NCBI GenBank assembly: GCA_027065245.1
Contig: JAMOOS010000119.1
Location: 1-13,198 of the forward strand
Source of the DNA: Desulfuromonadaceae bacterium
GTDB lineage: Bacteria > Desulfobacterota > Desulfuromonadia > Desulfuromonadales > Desulfuromonadaceae
DNA length: 13,198 nucleotides
Direction of reading: 5' to 3'
Shown: positions 1-6,403 of the stretch, piece after piece
How positions within the stretch are numbered: the first letter of the stretch is position 1
Layout: each line of letters starts with the position of its first letter
Translations under genes and position numbers: made by a program
The notes under the pieces: model-generated
Database searches by the model: none
The model's input: the letters and a program-made list of their open reading frames with translations, nothing else
What the model was told of the DNA's origin: nothing

Positions 1-1383
1 GCGCCGCCGCGCCGCCACAGACAGTGCCTGCCATCCTTCCTCCAGCAAAACCGCCAGATGAGCCGCCAACACCAGCTCATTGGCATCTGCGGCGGCCAAC
101 ACCATGGCAGCCAGACGGGGATGAAGTGGTAACTGCGCCAGGCGCCGTCCCGCTGCCGTCGGCGCTGCGTCAGCAGCAACGGCACCGATCTCCTGCAACA
201 CCCGTCGCGCCGCCCGGGCATGTACCGGTGGCGGCGGATCAATCCATTCCAACTGCTCACTGCCGCCGCAATCCCACAAGGCCACGTCCAACTCCAGGGC
301 GCACAAATCGCTGCGCGTAATTTCCGCCGTGGCATAAGGTTGCAGCTGACGCTCGCGCCGCCACAGACGCAGGCAACGCCCCGGCGCGGTACGTCCGGCG
401 CGTCCGGCGCGCTGCACCGCGCTGGCGTTGGAGATAAAGGTGGTATGCAGCCGGTTCATACCACTGGCGGGAGCGAAGCGTAACTGTTTTTCCAGACCGC
501 TGTCGATCACGGCGGTAATACCGGCGATGGTAAGACTGGTTTCGGCAATATTGGTGGCCAGCACCACCTTGCGCTGCTTTGCTGCGCTCAGCGCCTGGCG
601 CTGACGCTCGTACGGCAGCGCTGCGTACAATGGCAACAGTTCCAGGCAGCGCCGCTGTGCCAGCGGCTGTAACTGGCGCAGGCAGGTGTTGATCTCCGCC
701 GCTCCGGGCAGAAACACCAGCACATCGCCGCCATCGTCGTCGGCAGCGTCCAGCAGCTGCTCCAGCGCCGCCGCCACTTGTTGCGGCAACGGCGCGCCAC
801 TGTCGCCGCAGTAATCAATCTGCACCGGAAAGCTGCGCCCGGCGCACTCCAGCGTCGGACAGTTATCCAGCGCGGCACTTAAGGCGGCGCAATCGATGGT
901 GGCCGACATCACCAGCAGCTTCAGATCGTCGCGCCAGCCGTTGCGGGCGCAGCGAGTCAGCGCCAGGGCGAGATCGCTGTGCAGATGGCGTTCGTGAAAT
1001 TCATCGAATATCACCAGCCCCACTCCGCCAAGCTCCGGATCACCGTGCAGACGACGGGTAAGGATCCCCTCGGTAACCACCTCGATCCGGGTGCGCGCGC
1101 TGACACGCCGCTGCTGGCGAATGGTATAACCGACACTGCCGCCAACCTTTTCACCCAGTTGCCGACTCATATAGGTGGCGGCATTCACCGCCGCCAGGCG
1201 GCGCGGTTCCAGCATCACAATGGATTTACCCGCCAGCCACGCCTCACCCAGCAACGCCGGCGGCACTCTGGTAGTCTTGCCCGCCCCCGGTGCGGCGCTC
1301 AACACCACGCAGCCGTGCCGCGCCAGCAGGGTACGCAGCTGCGGCAGCACGTTGTCAATGGGCAGGGACATATCTGCGACCAT
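1..1383 (-). CDS. hrpB: ATP-dependent RNA helicase HrpB, N-terminal 461 residues (cut by window edge)
   Basis: DEAH/DExH-box helicase of the HrpB family, a cytoplasmic NTP-driven RNA helicase whose substrate is poorly defined. The reading frame is open from an ATG at 1383 to base 1 with no stop, so the C-terminal part is outside the window (family members are about 800-850 residues). Visible motifs are Walker A APGAGKTT (residues 31-38), EPRRLAA (59-65), the DEFH box (127-130), SAT (160-162), ATNIAETSLTI (motif V, about 275-285) and QRAGRAGR (324-331), which is the complete helicase core. A second in-frame ATG at 1371 is an alternative start; neither has a strong Shine-Dalgarno. The gene begins 19 bp after the guaA stop, on the same strand, so it is probably co-transcribed with guaBA. 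No function link to GMP synthesis is known to me. The family call is firm because all motifs are intact and in order. Confidence 0.93.
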   Translation of the reverse strand, partial: MVADMSLPIDNVLPQLRTLLARHGCVVLSAAPGAGKTTRVPPALLGEAWLAGKSIVMLEPRRLAAVNAATYMSRQLGEKVGGSVGYTIRQQRRVSARTRIEVVTEGILTRRLHGDPELGGVGLVIFDEFHERHLHSDLALALTRCARNGWRDDLKLLVMSATIDCAALSAALDNCPTLECAGRSFPVQIDYCGDSGAPLPQQVAAALEQLLDAADDDGGDVLVFLPGAAEINTCLRQLQPLAQRRCLELLPLYAALPYERQRQALSAAKQRKVVLATNIAETSLTIAGITAVIDSGLEKQLRFAPASGMNRLHTTFISNASAVQRAGRAGRTAPGRCLRLWRRERQLQPYATAEITRSDLCALELDVALWDCGGSEQLEWIDPPPPVHARAARRVLQEIGAVAADAAPTAAGRRLAQLPLHPRLAAMVLAAADANELVLAAHLAVLLEEGWQALSVAARRR

Positions 1384-1402
1384 CTGCGTGCCAGCCGCCC
1401 GC

Positions 1403-2962
1403 TTATTCCCACTCGATGGTAGCGGGAGGTTTACTGGAGATATCGTAGGCAACGCGGTTTATCCCCTTCACCTCGTTGATAATGCGGCTGCTGACGGTGG
1501 CCAGCACCTCGTAAGGCAGGGGATACCAGCCGGCGGTCATGAAGTCTTTGGTCTCCACGGCGCGCAGAGCCACCACATACTCGTAGGTGCGCCCGTCGCC
1601 CATGACGCCGACACTCTTCACCGGCAGAAACACCGCAAAAGCCTGACTGATTTTTTCGTAGTGACCGCTGCGGTACAACTCCTCGATAAAGATGGCATCG
1701 GCCTGGCGCAGAATATCGGCGTACTCTTTTTTAACCTCGCCGAGAATACGCACCCCCAGTCCGGGGCCGGGAAAGGGATGCCGCCACACCATGCGATGAG
1801 GCAGGCCCAGTTCCTCGCCGATGGCACGCACCTCGTCCTTGAACAGCTCGCGCAGCGGCTCCAGCAGCTTCAGCTTCATGTAGTCGGGCAGGCCGCCGAC
1901 GTTGTGGTGGCTTTTGATGTTGTGCGCCTTGCCGGTTTTTCCCCCCGCCGACTCAATCACATCGGGATAGATGGTACCTTGTGCCAGCCATACGGCATCC
2001 TCGATTTTACGCGATTGCTCCTCAAAGATATCGACAAACAGATTGCCGATTATTTTACGTTTTTTCTCCGGATCGGCCACACCGGCCAGAGCTGAGAGAA
2101 AACGCTCCTCGGCATCGACGCGGATCACCTTGACGCCGAGATTTTCGCCAAAGGTGGCCATCACCTGATCCCCCTCGTTCAGGCGCAGCAAACCGTTATC
2201 GACAAACACACAGGTAAGCTGGTCACCGATGGCACGATGGATAAGCGCCGCCGCCACCGACGAATCGACACCGCCGGAAAGGCCGAGGATCACCCGCTCG
2301 CTACCTACCTGGGCGCGAATCCGCGCTACGGCGTCGTCGACAATATTGCCCGGCGTCCACTGACCGGAACAGGCGCATACATCCAGCACAAAGGCGCGCA
2401 ACAGCTCCTCGCCGCGCTCGGTATGATTGACCTCAGGATGAAACTGCACCCCGTACAGCTGGCGTGTGGCATCCTGAATGGCGCACACCGGCGCGTTATC
2501 ACTGGCGGCCACCACCTCAAAACCATCGGCCACTACTTCTACGTGGTCGCCGTGGCTCATCCATACCGACGTGGCACCGGCGGCAAAAAATTCGGCGAAG
2601 ATTCCGCCGGGGCAGCCGCAACAGCGCACCTCGGCATGGCCGTATTCCCGTTTACCCGCCGCCACCACTCGCCCGCCGAAATGGCGGTTGAGCAACTGCA
2701 TACCGTAGCAGATGGCAAACAGAGGAATCCCCAGCTCAAAAACCTCCTCCTCAATAGCGAAAGCGTCGTGGTCGTACACCGACATGGGTCCGCCGGAAAG
2801 GATAATCCCCCTGGGAGCAAAGGCACGAATAGCGGCAATATCCATATCGTGTGGATGGATCTCACAGTACACCTGCGCTTCACGCACCCGGCGGGCGATA
2901 AGCTGCGTATACTGGGAACCAAAATCGAGAATAAGTATTTTTTCGCTGTGCAGATCGCTCAT
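1403..2962 (-). CDS. guaA: GMP synthase (glutamine-hydrolysing)
   Basis: Converts XMP to GMP with ATP and glutamine in the cytoplasm, the last step of GMP synthesis. The protein is 519 residues, full length for the family (E. coli about 525). The N-terminal class I glutamine amidotransferase domain (about 8-200) has nucleophile Cys85 in AICYGMQ and His175/Glu177 in QFHPEV. The ATP-pyrophosphatase domain starts near 220 with the P-loop SGGVDSS (229-235), followed by FVDNGLLR, QGTIYPDVIES and HHNVGGLP. The C-terminal dimerisation domain contains WRHPFPGPGLG and ends in KPPATIEWE, the usual XMP-binding tail. The ATG at 2962 is preceded by AGGAG about 9 bp upstream, which fixes the start. It lies 74 bp after guaB in the same direction; that gap holds a perfect hairpin (separate entry). 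No missing residues or frameshifts were seen. Confidence 0.98.
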   Translation of the reverse strand: MSDLHSEKILILDFGSQYTQLIARRVREAQVYCEIHPHDMDIAAIRAFAPRGIILSGGPMSVYDHDAFAIEEEVFELGIPLFAICYGMQLLNRHFGGRVVAAGKREYGHAEVRCCGCPGGIFAEFFAAGATSVWMSHGDHVEVVADGFEVVAASDNAPVCAIQDATRQLYGVQFHPEVNHTERGEELLRAFVLDVCACSGQWTPGNIVDDAVARIRAQVGSERVILGLSGGVDSSVAAALIHRAIGDQLTCVFVDNGLLRLNEGDQVMATFGENLGVKVIRVDAEERFLSALAGVADPEKKRKIIGNLFVDIFEEQSRKIEDAVWLAQGTIYPDVIESAGGKTGKAHNIKSHHNVGGLPDYMKLKLLEPLRELFKDEVRAIGEELGLPHRMVWRHPFPGPGLGVRILGEVKKEYADILRQADAIFIEELYRSGHYEKISQAFAVFLPVKSVGVMGDGRTYEYVVALRAVETKDFMTAGWYPLPYEVLATVSSRIINEVKGINRVAYDISSKPPATIEWE

Positions 2963-2982
2963 GGCGCTGTTCTCCTAAACGC

Positions 2983-3010
2983 ACAGAAGCCCGCATATAC
3001 GGGCTTCTGT
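2983..3010 (-). promoter_or_regulatory. Perfect 11-bp hairpin in the guaB-guaA gap, possible attenuator or processing site
   Basis: ACAGAAGCCCG and its exact reverse complement CGGGCTTCTGT flank a 6-base loop (2994-2999). The stem ends only a few bases before the guaA Shine-Dalgarno at about 2972-2977. In the guaB-to-guaA direction only GTGCGTTT follows, not a real U-tract, so it looks like a weak or conditional terminator, an mRNA-stabilising or processing hairpin, or a device that lowers guaA relative to guaB. The structure is seen directly; the role is inferred. Confidence 0.6.
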
Positions 3011-3036
3011 ACTGTAACAGTTGCGTCAATGGTATA

Positions 3037-4509
3037 CTAAAACTGCCGCTCAATACGGTAGTTGGGCGCTTCGTGGGTAATATTTACATCGTGAACATGC
3101 GATTCGCGCAGACCGGCGTTGGTGATGCGGATAAAGGTACCGCGCTGCTGCAGCTCCTTGAGGGTACGGCAGCCGGTGTAGCCCATACCGGCGCGCAAAC
3201 CACCTAGCAACTGATGGACATTGGCTGACAGAGTACCGCGAAACGGCACCCGCCCTTCGATCCCTTCCGGCACCAGTTTGACATCGTTCTCCACATCGCC
3301 CTGAAAATAGCGATCCTTGCTCCCTTTCTTCATGGCGCCCAGGCTGCCCATGCCGCGGTACGATTTGTAGGTACGTCCCTGATACAGGATGGTTTCGCCG
3401 GGGGATTCCTCAGTACCGGCAAACAACGAGCCGATCATGATAACATCAGCCCCGGCGGTAATGGCCTTGGGCAATTCGCCGGAATATTTGATACCGCCGT
3501 CGGCAATGAGGGGGATACCGGCCTTGTGGGTCACTGTCGCCACATCGGCGATGGCGGTAATCTGCGGCACACCGACACCGGCCACCACCCGGGTGGTACA
3601 GATGGAACCGGGGCCGATACCAACTTTCACCGCGTCAACTCCAGCTTTTATCAACGCTTCGGCAGCGGCGGCAGTGGCGATATTACCGGCGATAATCTGC
3701 AGATCGGGATAATCGGCACGAATGGCAGCCACGGCGTCGAGCACCCCCTGGGAATGGCCGTGAGCGGTATCAACCACAATGGCGTCCACCCCGGCGGCCA
3801 CCAGCAACTCGATCCGCTCCTCGCAGTCGCCGCCGACACCGACAGCGGCGGCGGCACGCAGACGCCCGAAGCTGTCCTTGCAGGCGTTGGGATACTTGCG
3901 CACCTTCTCGATATCCTTGATGGTGATAAGCCCCTTGAGGGCGTAGTCATCATCCACCACCAGCAATTTTTCGATGCGATGGCGGTGCAGATGGCGCTTG
4001 GCCTCCTCCAGGGTGGTACCCGGCGGCACGGTAACCAGATTTTCCCTGGTCATCACGTTGGCAATGGGCTGATCAAGCTGCGTCTCAAAACGCAGATCAC
4101 GGTTGGTAAGAATCCCCACCAGCTTGCCGTTTTCGGTCACCGGCACCCCGGAGATACGGTATTGCTTCATCACTCCCAGCGCCTCGTAAATCTTCTGCTG
4201 CGGCGCCACGGTGATGGGATCGACAATCATACCGCTTTCCGACTTCTTGACCTGATCCACCTCCAGCGCCTGTTCCCGCGGCGTCATATTTTTATGGATT
4301 ACGCCGATCCCCCCCTCGCGCGCCATGCAGATGGCGGTACGCGCCTCGGTCACTGTATCCATTGCCGCCGACATCAGCGGAATATTCAGTGTTACAGATG
4401 CCGTAAGACGGGTGGACAGGTCCACTTCCTTGGGCAACACCTGTGAATGAGCAGGGACAAGAAGAACATCGTCAAAGGTCAGTCCCTCCCGCAGTTGGGA
4501 ATCGAGCAT
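3037..4509 (-). CDS. guaB: Inosine-5'-monophosphate dehydrogenase
   Basis: Oxidises IMP to XMP with NAD+, the committed step to guanine nucleotides, in the cytoplasm. The 490-residue protein has the standard length. A TIM-barrel domain starts with LTFDDVLLVPA (10-20). Two CBS (Bateman) modules are inserted at about 92-205 (DPITVAP, GILTNRDLR, VMTRENLVTVPPGT, GLITIKDIEK); these are the usual purine-nucleotide regulatory site. The barrel resumes with VVDTAHGH (D247) and the active-site loop GPGSICTTRVVAG with catalytic Cys304, then YRGMGS (384-389) and the flap EGIEGRVPF. AAGGAG sits 7 bp before the ATG at 4509. A promoter lies at 4569-4597. The gene is followed by guaA in the same direction. 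Nothing appears truncated or unusual. Confidence 0.98.
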   Translation of the reverse strand: MLDSQLREGLTFDDVLLVPAHSQVLPKEVDLSTRLTASVTLNIPLMSAAMDTVTEARTAICMAREGGIGVIHKNMTPREQALEVDQVKKSESGMIVDPITVAPQQKIYEALGVMKQYRISGVPVTENGKLVGILTNRDLRFETQLDQPIANVMTRENLVTVPPGTTLEEAKRHLHRHRIEKLLVVDDDYALKGLITIKDIEKVRKYPNACKDSFGRLRAAAAVGVGGDCEERIELLVAAGVDAIVVDTAHGHSQGVLDAVAAIRADYPDLQIIAGNIATAAAAEALIKAGVDAVKVGIGPGSICTTRVVAGVGVPQITAIADVATVTHKAGIPLIADGGIKYSGELPKAITAGADVIMIGSLFAGTEESPGETILYQGRTYKSYRGMGSLGAMKKGSKDRYFQGDVENDVKLVPEGIEGRVPFRGTLSANVHQLLGGLRAGMGYTGCRTLKELQQRGTFIRITNAGLRESHVHDVNITHEAPNYRIERQF

Positions 4510-4568
4510 CTCAGTCTCCTTTACGAGATATGTTTAGGTAGGCCCCACCGCACACCGGCGGGTTGATG

Positions 4569-4597
4569 ATGGTAGCCCGAAGTGGCGTTTTCGTCAA
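4569..4597 (-). promoter_or_regulatory. Sigma-70 type promoter of guaB
   Basis: On the minus strand TTGACG (complement of 4592-4597) is separated by exactly 17 bp from TACCAT (4569-4574). It is a 5/6 match to the -35 and a 4/6 match to the -10 consensus. Initiation near 4562 would leave a leader of about 50 bases before the guaB start. A 9-bp sequence (CTAAACATA on the minus strand) occurs both just upstream of the -35 (4599-4607) and in the leader (4529-4537); it could be an operator repeat or chance. Confidence 0.6.
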
Positions 4598-4661
4598 TTA
4601 TGTTTAGACTAACAAGAGTTGAATAACGTTTTCATAACTACGACGCAACACTGACAATTTT

Positions 4662-4979
4662 TTAACGGCTCGCATAGGCGTCGTCATGCGGGCCCAGCAG
4701 AACAAAGCGAATAGTCCCGTCAGGCATTTCGCTGCAATCGGCGCAAGCAACCACAGCGTCATCCCCCTTTTTGCGACACGCGGCACAATACAGGTAGATG
4801 ATAATAAAATTGCGCTTAACCGGACACGAATAAAACCCCTGCCAGTTGCCTTTAAGCGGCTCACCCAAAGCAAGCGGGTTTTCGATAATCATGTCTACTT
4901 TTCTTTTAACCAGTTTTTTTATCGCTGCATGCCTTTTGAGTGCCTTGACAAACGCGGCTTCAAATTGGGCATCCATCAC
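4662..4979 (-). CDS. RelE/ParE-superfamily toxin with two CXXC pairs
   Basis: Small basic protein (105 residues) of the RelE-like fold, read as the toxin of a type II toxin-antitoxin pair; relatives such as YafQ and RelE cleave mRNA on the ribosome. Features seen are an N-terminal helix pair rich in Lys (FVKALKRHAAIKKLVKRKVDMI), the strand/turn motif PLKGNWQGFYSCPVKRNFIIIYLY (41-64), and a C-terminal LGPHDDAY (His98) that resembles the conserved C-terminal His segment of YafQ-type toxins. Between the last strands lie Cys65, Cys68, Cys79 and Cys82 (CX2C-X10-CX2C), a possible metal-binding insertion. The start is either GTG at 4979, sharing one base with the antitoxin stop, or the adjacent ATG at 4976; GAGGTG lies about 8 bp before the GTG. 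The tight junction with the upstream ribbon-helix-helix gene supports translational coupling. mRNase activity is inferred from the family only. Confidence 0.82.
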   Translation of the reverse strand: MMDAQFEAAFVKALKRHAAIKKLVKRKVDMIIENPLALGEPLKGNWQGFYSCPVKRNFIIIYLYCAACRKKGDDAVVACADCSEMPDGTIRFVLLGPHDDAYASR

Positions 4980-5233
4980 TAGTCAAACACCTCGTCATAG
5001 GAATGCCAGCGGGCCGTTCCGGCGCGCAGTTTCTCCTGGGCATCCTCCATGGCGGCGTAAAAAGCGGGATGAGCCAAAATCTGCTCAGCGTATTCCCCCT
5101 CTACCCGCCGTTTCAATGCCAGCAGATATTGGGTAACCATATCCGCCACCGATGTGCGATTTTCGGCGGCAAATACCTTGGCAAACTCGGCCAGATCCTG
5201 ATCAAGACTCACATTGAGACGTGTTTTAGCCAT
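4979..5233 (-). CDS. Ribbon-helix-helix antitoxin partner of the RelE-like toxin
   Basis: Protein of 84 residues. Residues 1-45 (MAKTRLNVSLDQDLAEFAK...VADMVTQYLLAL) fit a ribbon-helix-helix DNA-binding fold: a short beta strand TRLNVSLD followed by two helices. The remainder is a charged helix and a tail, TARWHSYDEVFD, of the kind that wraps the cognate toxin in such pairs. It should neutralise the toxin and repress its own promoter. The start is set by AAAGGAGGT just upstream of the ATG at 5233; an in-frame extension to 5296 would run through the promoter and is rejected. The stop (4981-4979) touches the toxin start. The antitoxin-first order and single-base junction are typical of type II modules. 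The exact antitoxin family is not assigned here. Confidence 0.85.
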   Translation of the reverse strand: MAKTRLNVSLDQDLAEFAKVFAAENRTSVADMVTQYLLALKRRVEGEYAEQILAHPAFYAAMEDAQEKLRAGTARWHSYDEVFD

Positions 5234-5247
5234 AGCGACACCTCCTT

Positions 5248-5283
5248 TGTTCCCATCATACATACGACAGGAACACATTTCAA
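5248..5283 (-). promoter_or_regulatory. Promoter and inverted-repeat operator of the toxin-antitoxin pair
   Basis: On the minus strand TTGAAA (complement of 5278-5283) and TATGAT (complement of 5255-5260) are 17 bp apart, close to the sigma-70 consensus. An inverted repeat, TGTTCC (complement of 5270-5275) and GGAACA (complement of 5248-5253) with 16 bp between, brackets the -10 box, so a bound antitoxin would block polymerase. The antitoxin Shine-Dalgarno follows at once, giving a short leader. Promoter and repeat are visible; autoregulation is inferred from type II family behaviour. Confidence 0.65.
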
Positions 5284-5303
5284 GCAGTAGCGGCATTCCA
5301 CCA

Positions 5304-5333
5304 CCGCAGACAGAGGAACCGTCCCTACTGCGG
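5304..5333. repeat. REP-like hairpin with AGACAGAGGAACCGTCCC motif
   Basis: CCGCAG (5304-5309) and CTGCGG (5328-5333) form a 6-bp stem around an 18-base interior. Positions 5308-5325 read AGACAGAGGAACCGTCCC, which I recall as a dispersed sequence in many bacterial genomes, often near REP-associated (Y1) transposases; this is memory, not a search. The hairpin includes the M42 peptidase stop codon and lies just upstream of the toxin-antitoxin promoter. No T-tract follows on either strand, so it is a poor terminator. Confidence 0.45.
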
Positions 5334-6395
5334 AATAAACATCTCCACAGCGTCGATACGGTACAGCAACGCCGTCAGCAACGCTACGGTGTGTTCCAGA
5401 TCGGCTAAGGATAGCACCTCGGCCGGGGAGTGCATATAACGCAGCGGTACACTGACCAGCGCGGTGGCCACACCGCCTCGGCTGAGCTGCATCACGTTGG
5501 CATCGGTGCCGGTGGCGCGGGGCATGCCGACAATCTGCACCGGAATTTCCTCAAGGCGAGCGGTTTCCACCAGCAGTTCAAACAGGCGCGGATTGATATT
5601 GGCGCCGCGCGCGATGATGGGACCGCCGCCGACGCGCACATCGCCCACCTCTTTTTTATTCACACCGGGAAAATCACTGGCAAAACCGACATCGACGGCG
5701 ATGGCGATGGCGGGATCGACACCGTACACCCCGGCGCTGGCACCGCGCAGACCTATCTCCTCCTGCACGGTGGTCACGCTGTACAATTCCACCGGCGCCC
5801 GACCGCGCGCCGCTACTTCCTGCATAACGCGGCTGATAACAAACACGCCCATCTTGTCGTCAAAGGCGCGGGATGTAACCAGGTCACCCTGCAGCGGCTC
5901 CATCACCGCGCTGAAGGTAACAGCATCGCCGATGGCCACCAGCTCACGCGCCGCGTCGCCGTCGCCACAGCCGATATCGATGAACTGATCCTTGAATTTG
6001 ATTACACTGTCGCGCTCCTTGGCCTCCATGAGATGGATGGGCTTTTTGCCCACCACACCGGTAACCGGACCGGTGGCGGTATGAACCTGCACCCGCTGCC
6101 CCGGCACCAGATGGGGATCGACACCGCCGATGGGGGCAAAGTACAGGTAACCATCGTCATCGATATATTTGACCATAAAACCAATTTCGTCGCAGTGACC
6201 GGCCAGCATCAGCCGCGGCGCGTCAGCATCGGCGGCGGCATAACGGGCGATGACATTGCCCATCACATCGGTGCGAACCTCGTCAGCCACGCCATCAAGG
6301 GCGGCTCGCACCAGGCGCTGCACCGGCTGCTCGAAACCGGACGGGCTTGGCGTTTGCGACAACTGCTGCAAAAACTGGTAGTGTTGTGTTTCCAT
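5325..6395 (-). CDS. M42-family metallo-aminopeptidase
   Basis: Cytosolic di-metal aminopeptidase of the M42 family (FrvX, YsdC, TET-like), which trims N-terminal residues from peptides and usually forms large dodecamers. Length 356 is typical. Metal ligands and catalytic residues expected for the family are present: AGHCDEIGF (His67, Asp69), SRAFDDK (Asp179/Asp180), VQEEIGLRG (Glu212, Glu213), AVDVGF (Asp235) and RYMHSPAE (His322). Residues of about 75-165 form the inserted PDZ-like beta domain of the family. There is no signal peptide. The ATG at 6395 follows AAGGAG, which runs into the miaB stop codon; only 8 bp separate the genes, so translational coupling with miaB is likely. The name glutamyl aminopeptidase or endoglucanase is often attached to this family; specificity cannot be read from the sequence. 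The stop codon lies inside a REP-like hairpin. Confidence 0.93.
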   Translation of the reverse strand: METQHYQFLQQLSQTPSPSGFEQPVQRLVRAALDGVADEVRTDVMGNVIARYAAADADAPRLMLAGHCDEIGFMVKYIDDDGYLYFAPIGGVDPHLVPGQRVQVHTATGPVTGVVGKKPIHLMEAKERDSVIKFKDQFIDIGCGDGDAARELVAIGDAVTFSAVMEPLQGDLVTSRAFDDKMGVFVISRVMQEVAARGRAPVELYSVTTVQEEIGLRGASAGVYGVDPAIAIAVDVGFASDFPGVNKKEVGDVRVGGGPIIARGANINPRLFELLVETARLEEIPVQIVGMPRATGTDANVMQLSRGGVATALVSVPLRYMHSPAEVLSLADLEHTVALLTALLYRIDAVEMFIPQ

Positions 6396-6403
6396 AGGGT
6401 TAT

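Noticed and set aside
4510..4568. Purine riboswitch or attenuator in the guaB leader
   Set aside because: The leader is about 50 bases; I can form only a 4-bp stem and see no purine-riboswitch three-way-junction pattern.
4598..4661. Terminator after the toxin gene
   Set aside because: No stem of useful length followed by a T-tract on the minus strand could be found.
5234..5296. 21-residue N-terminal extension of the antitoxin
   Set aside because: It would be encoded through the -35/-10 promoter and the operator repeat; a very strong Shine-Dalgarno sits before the ATG at 5233.
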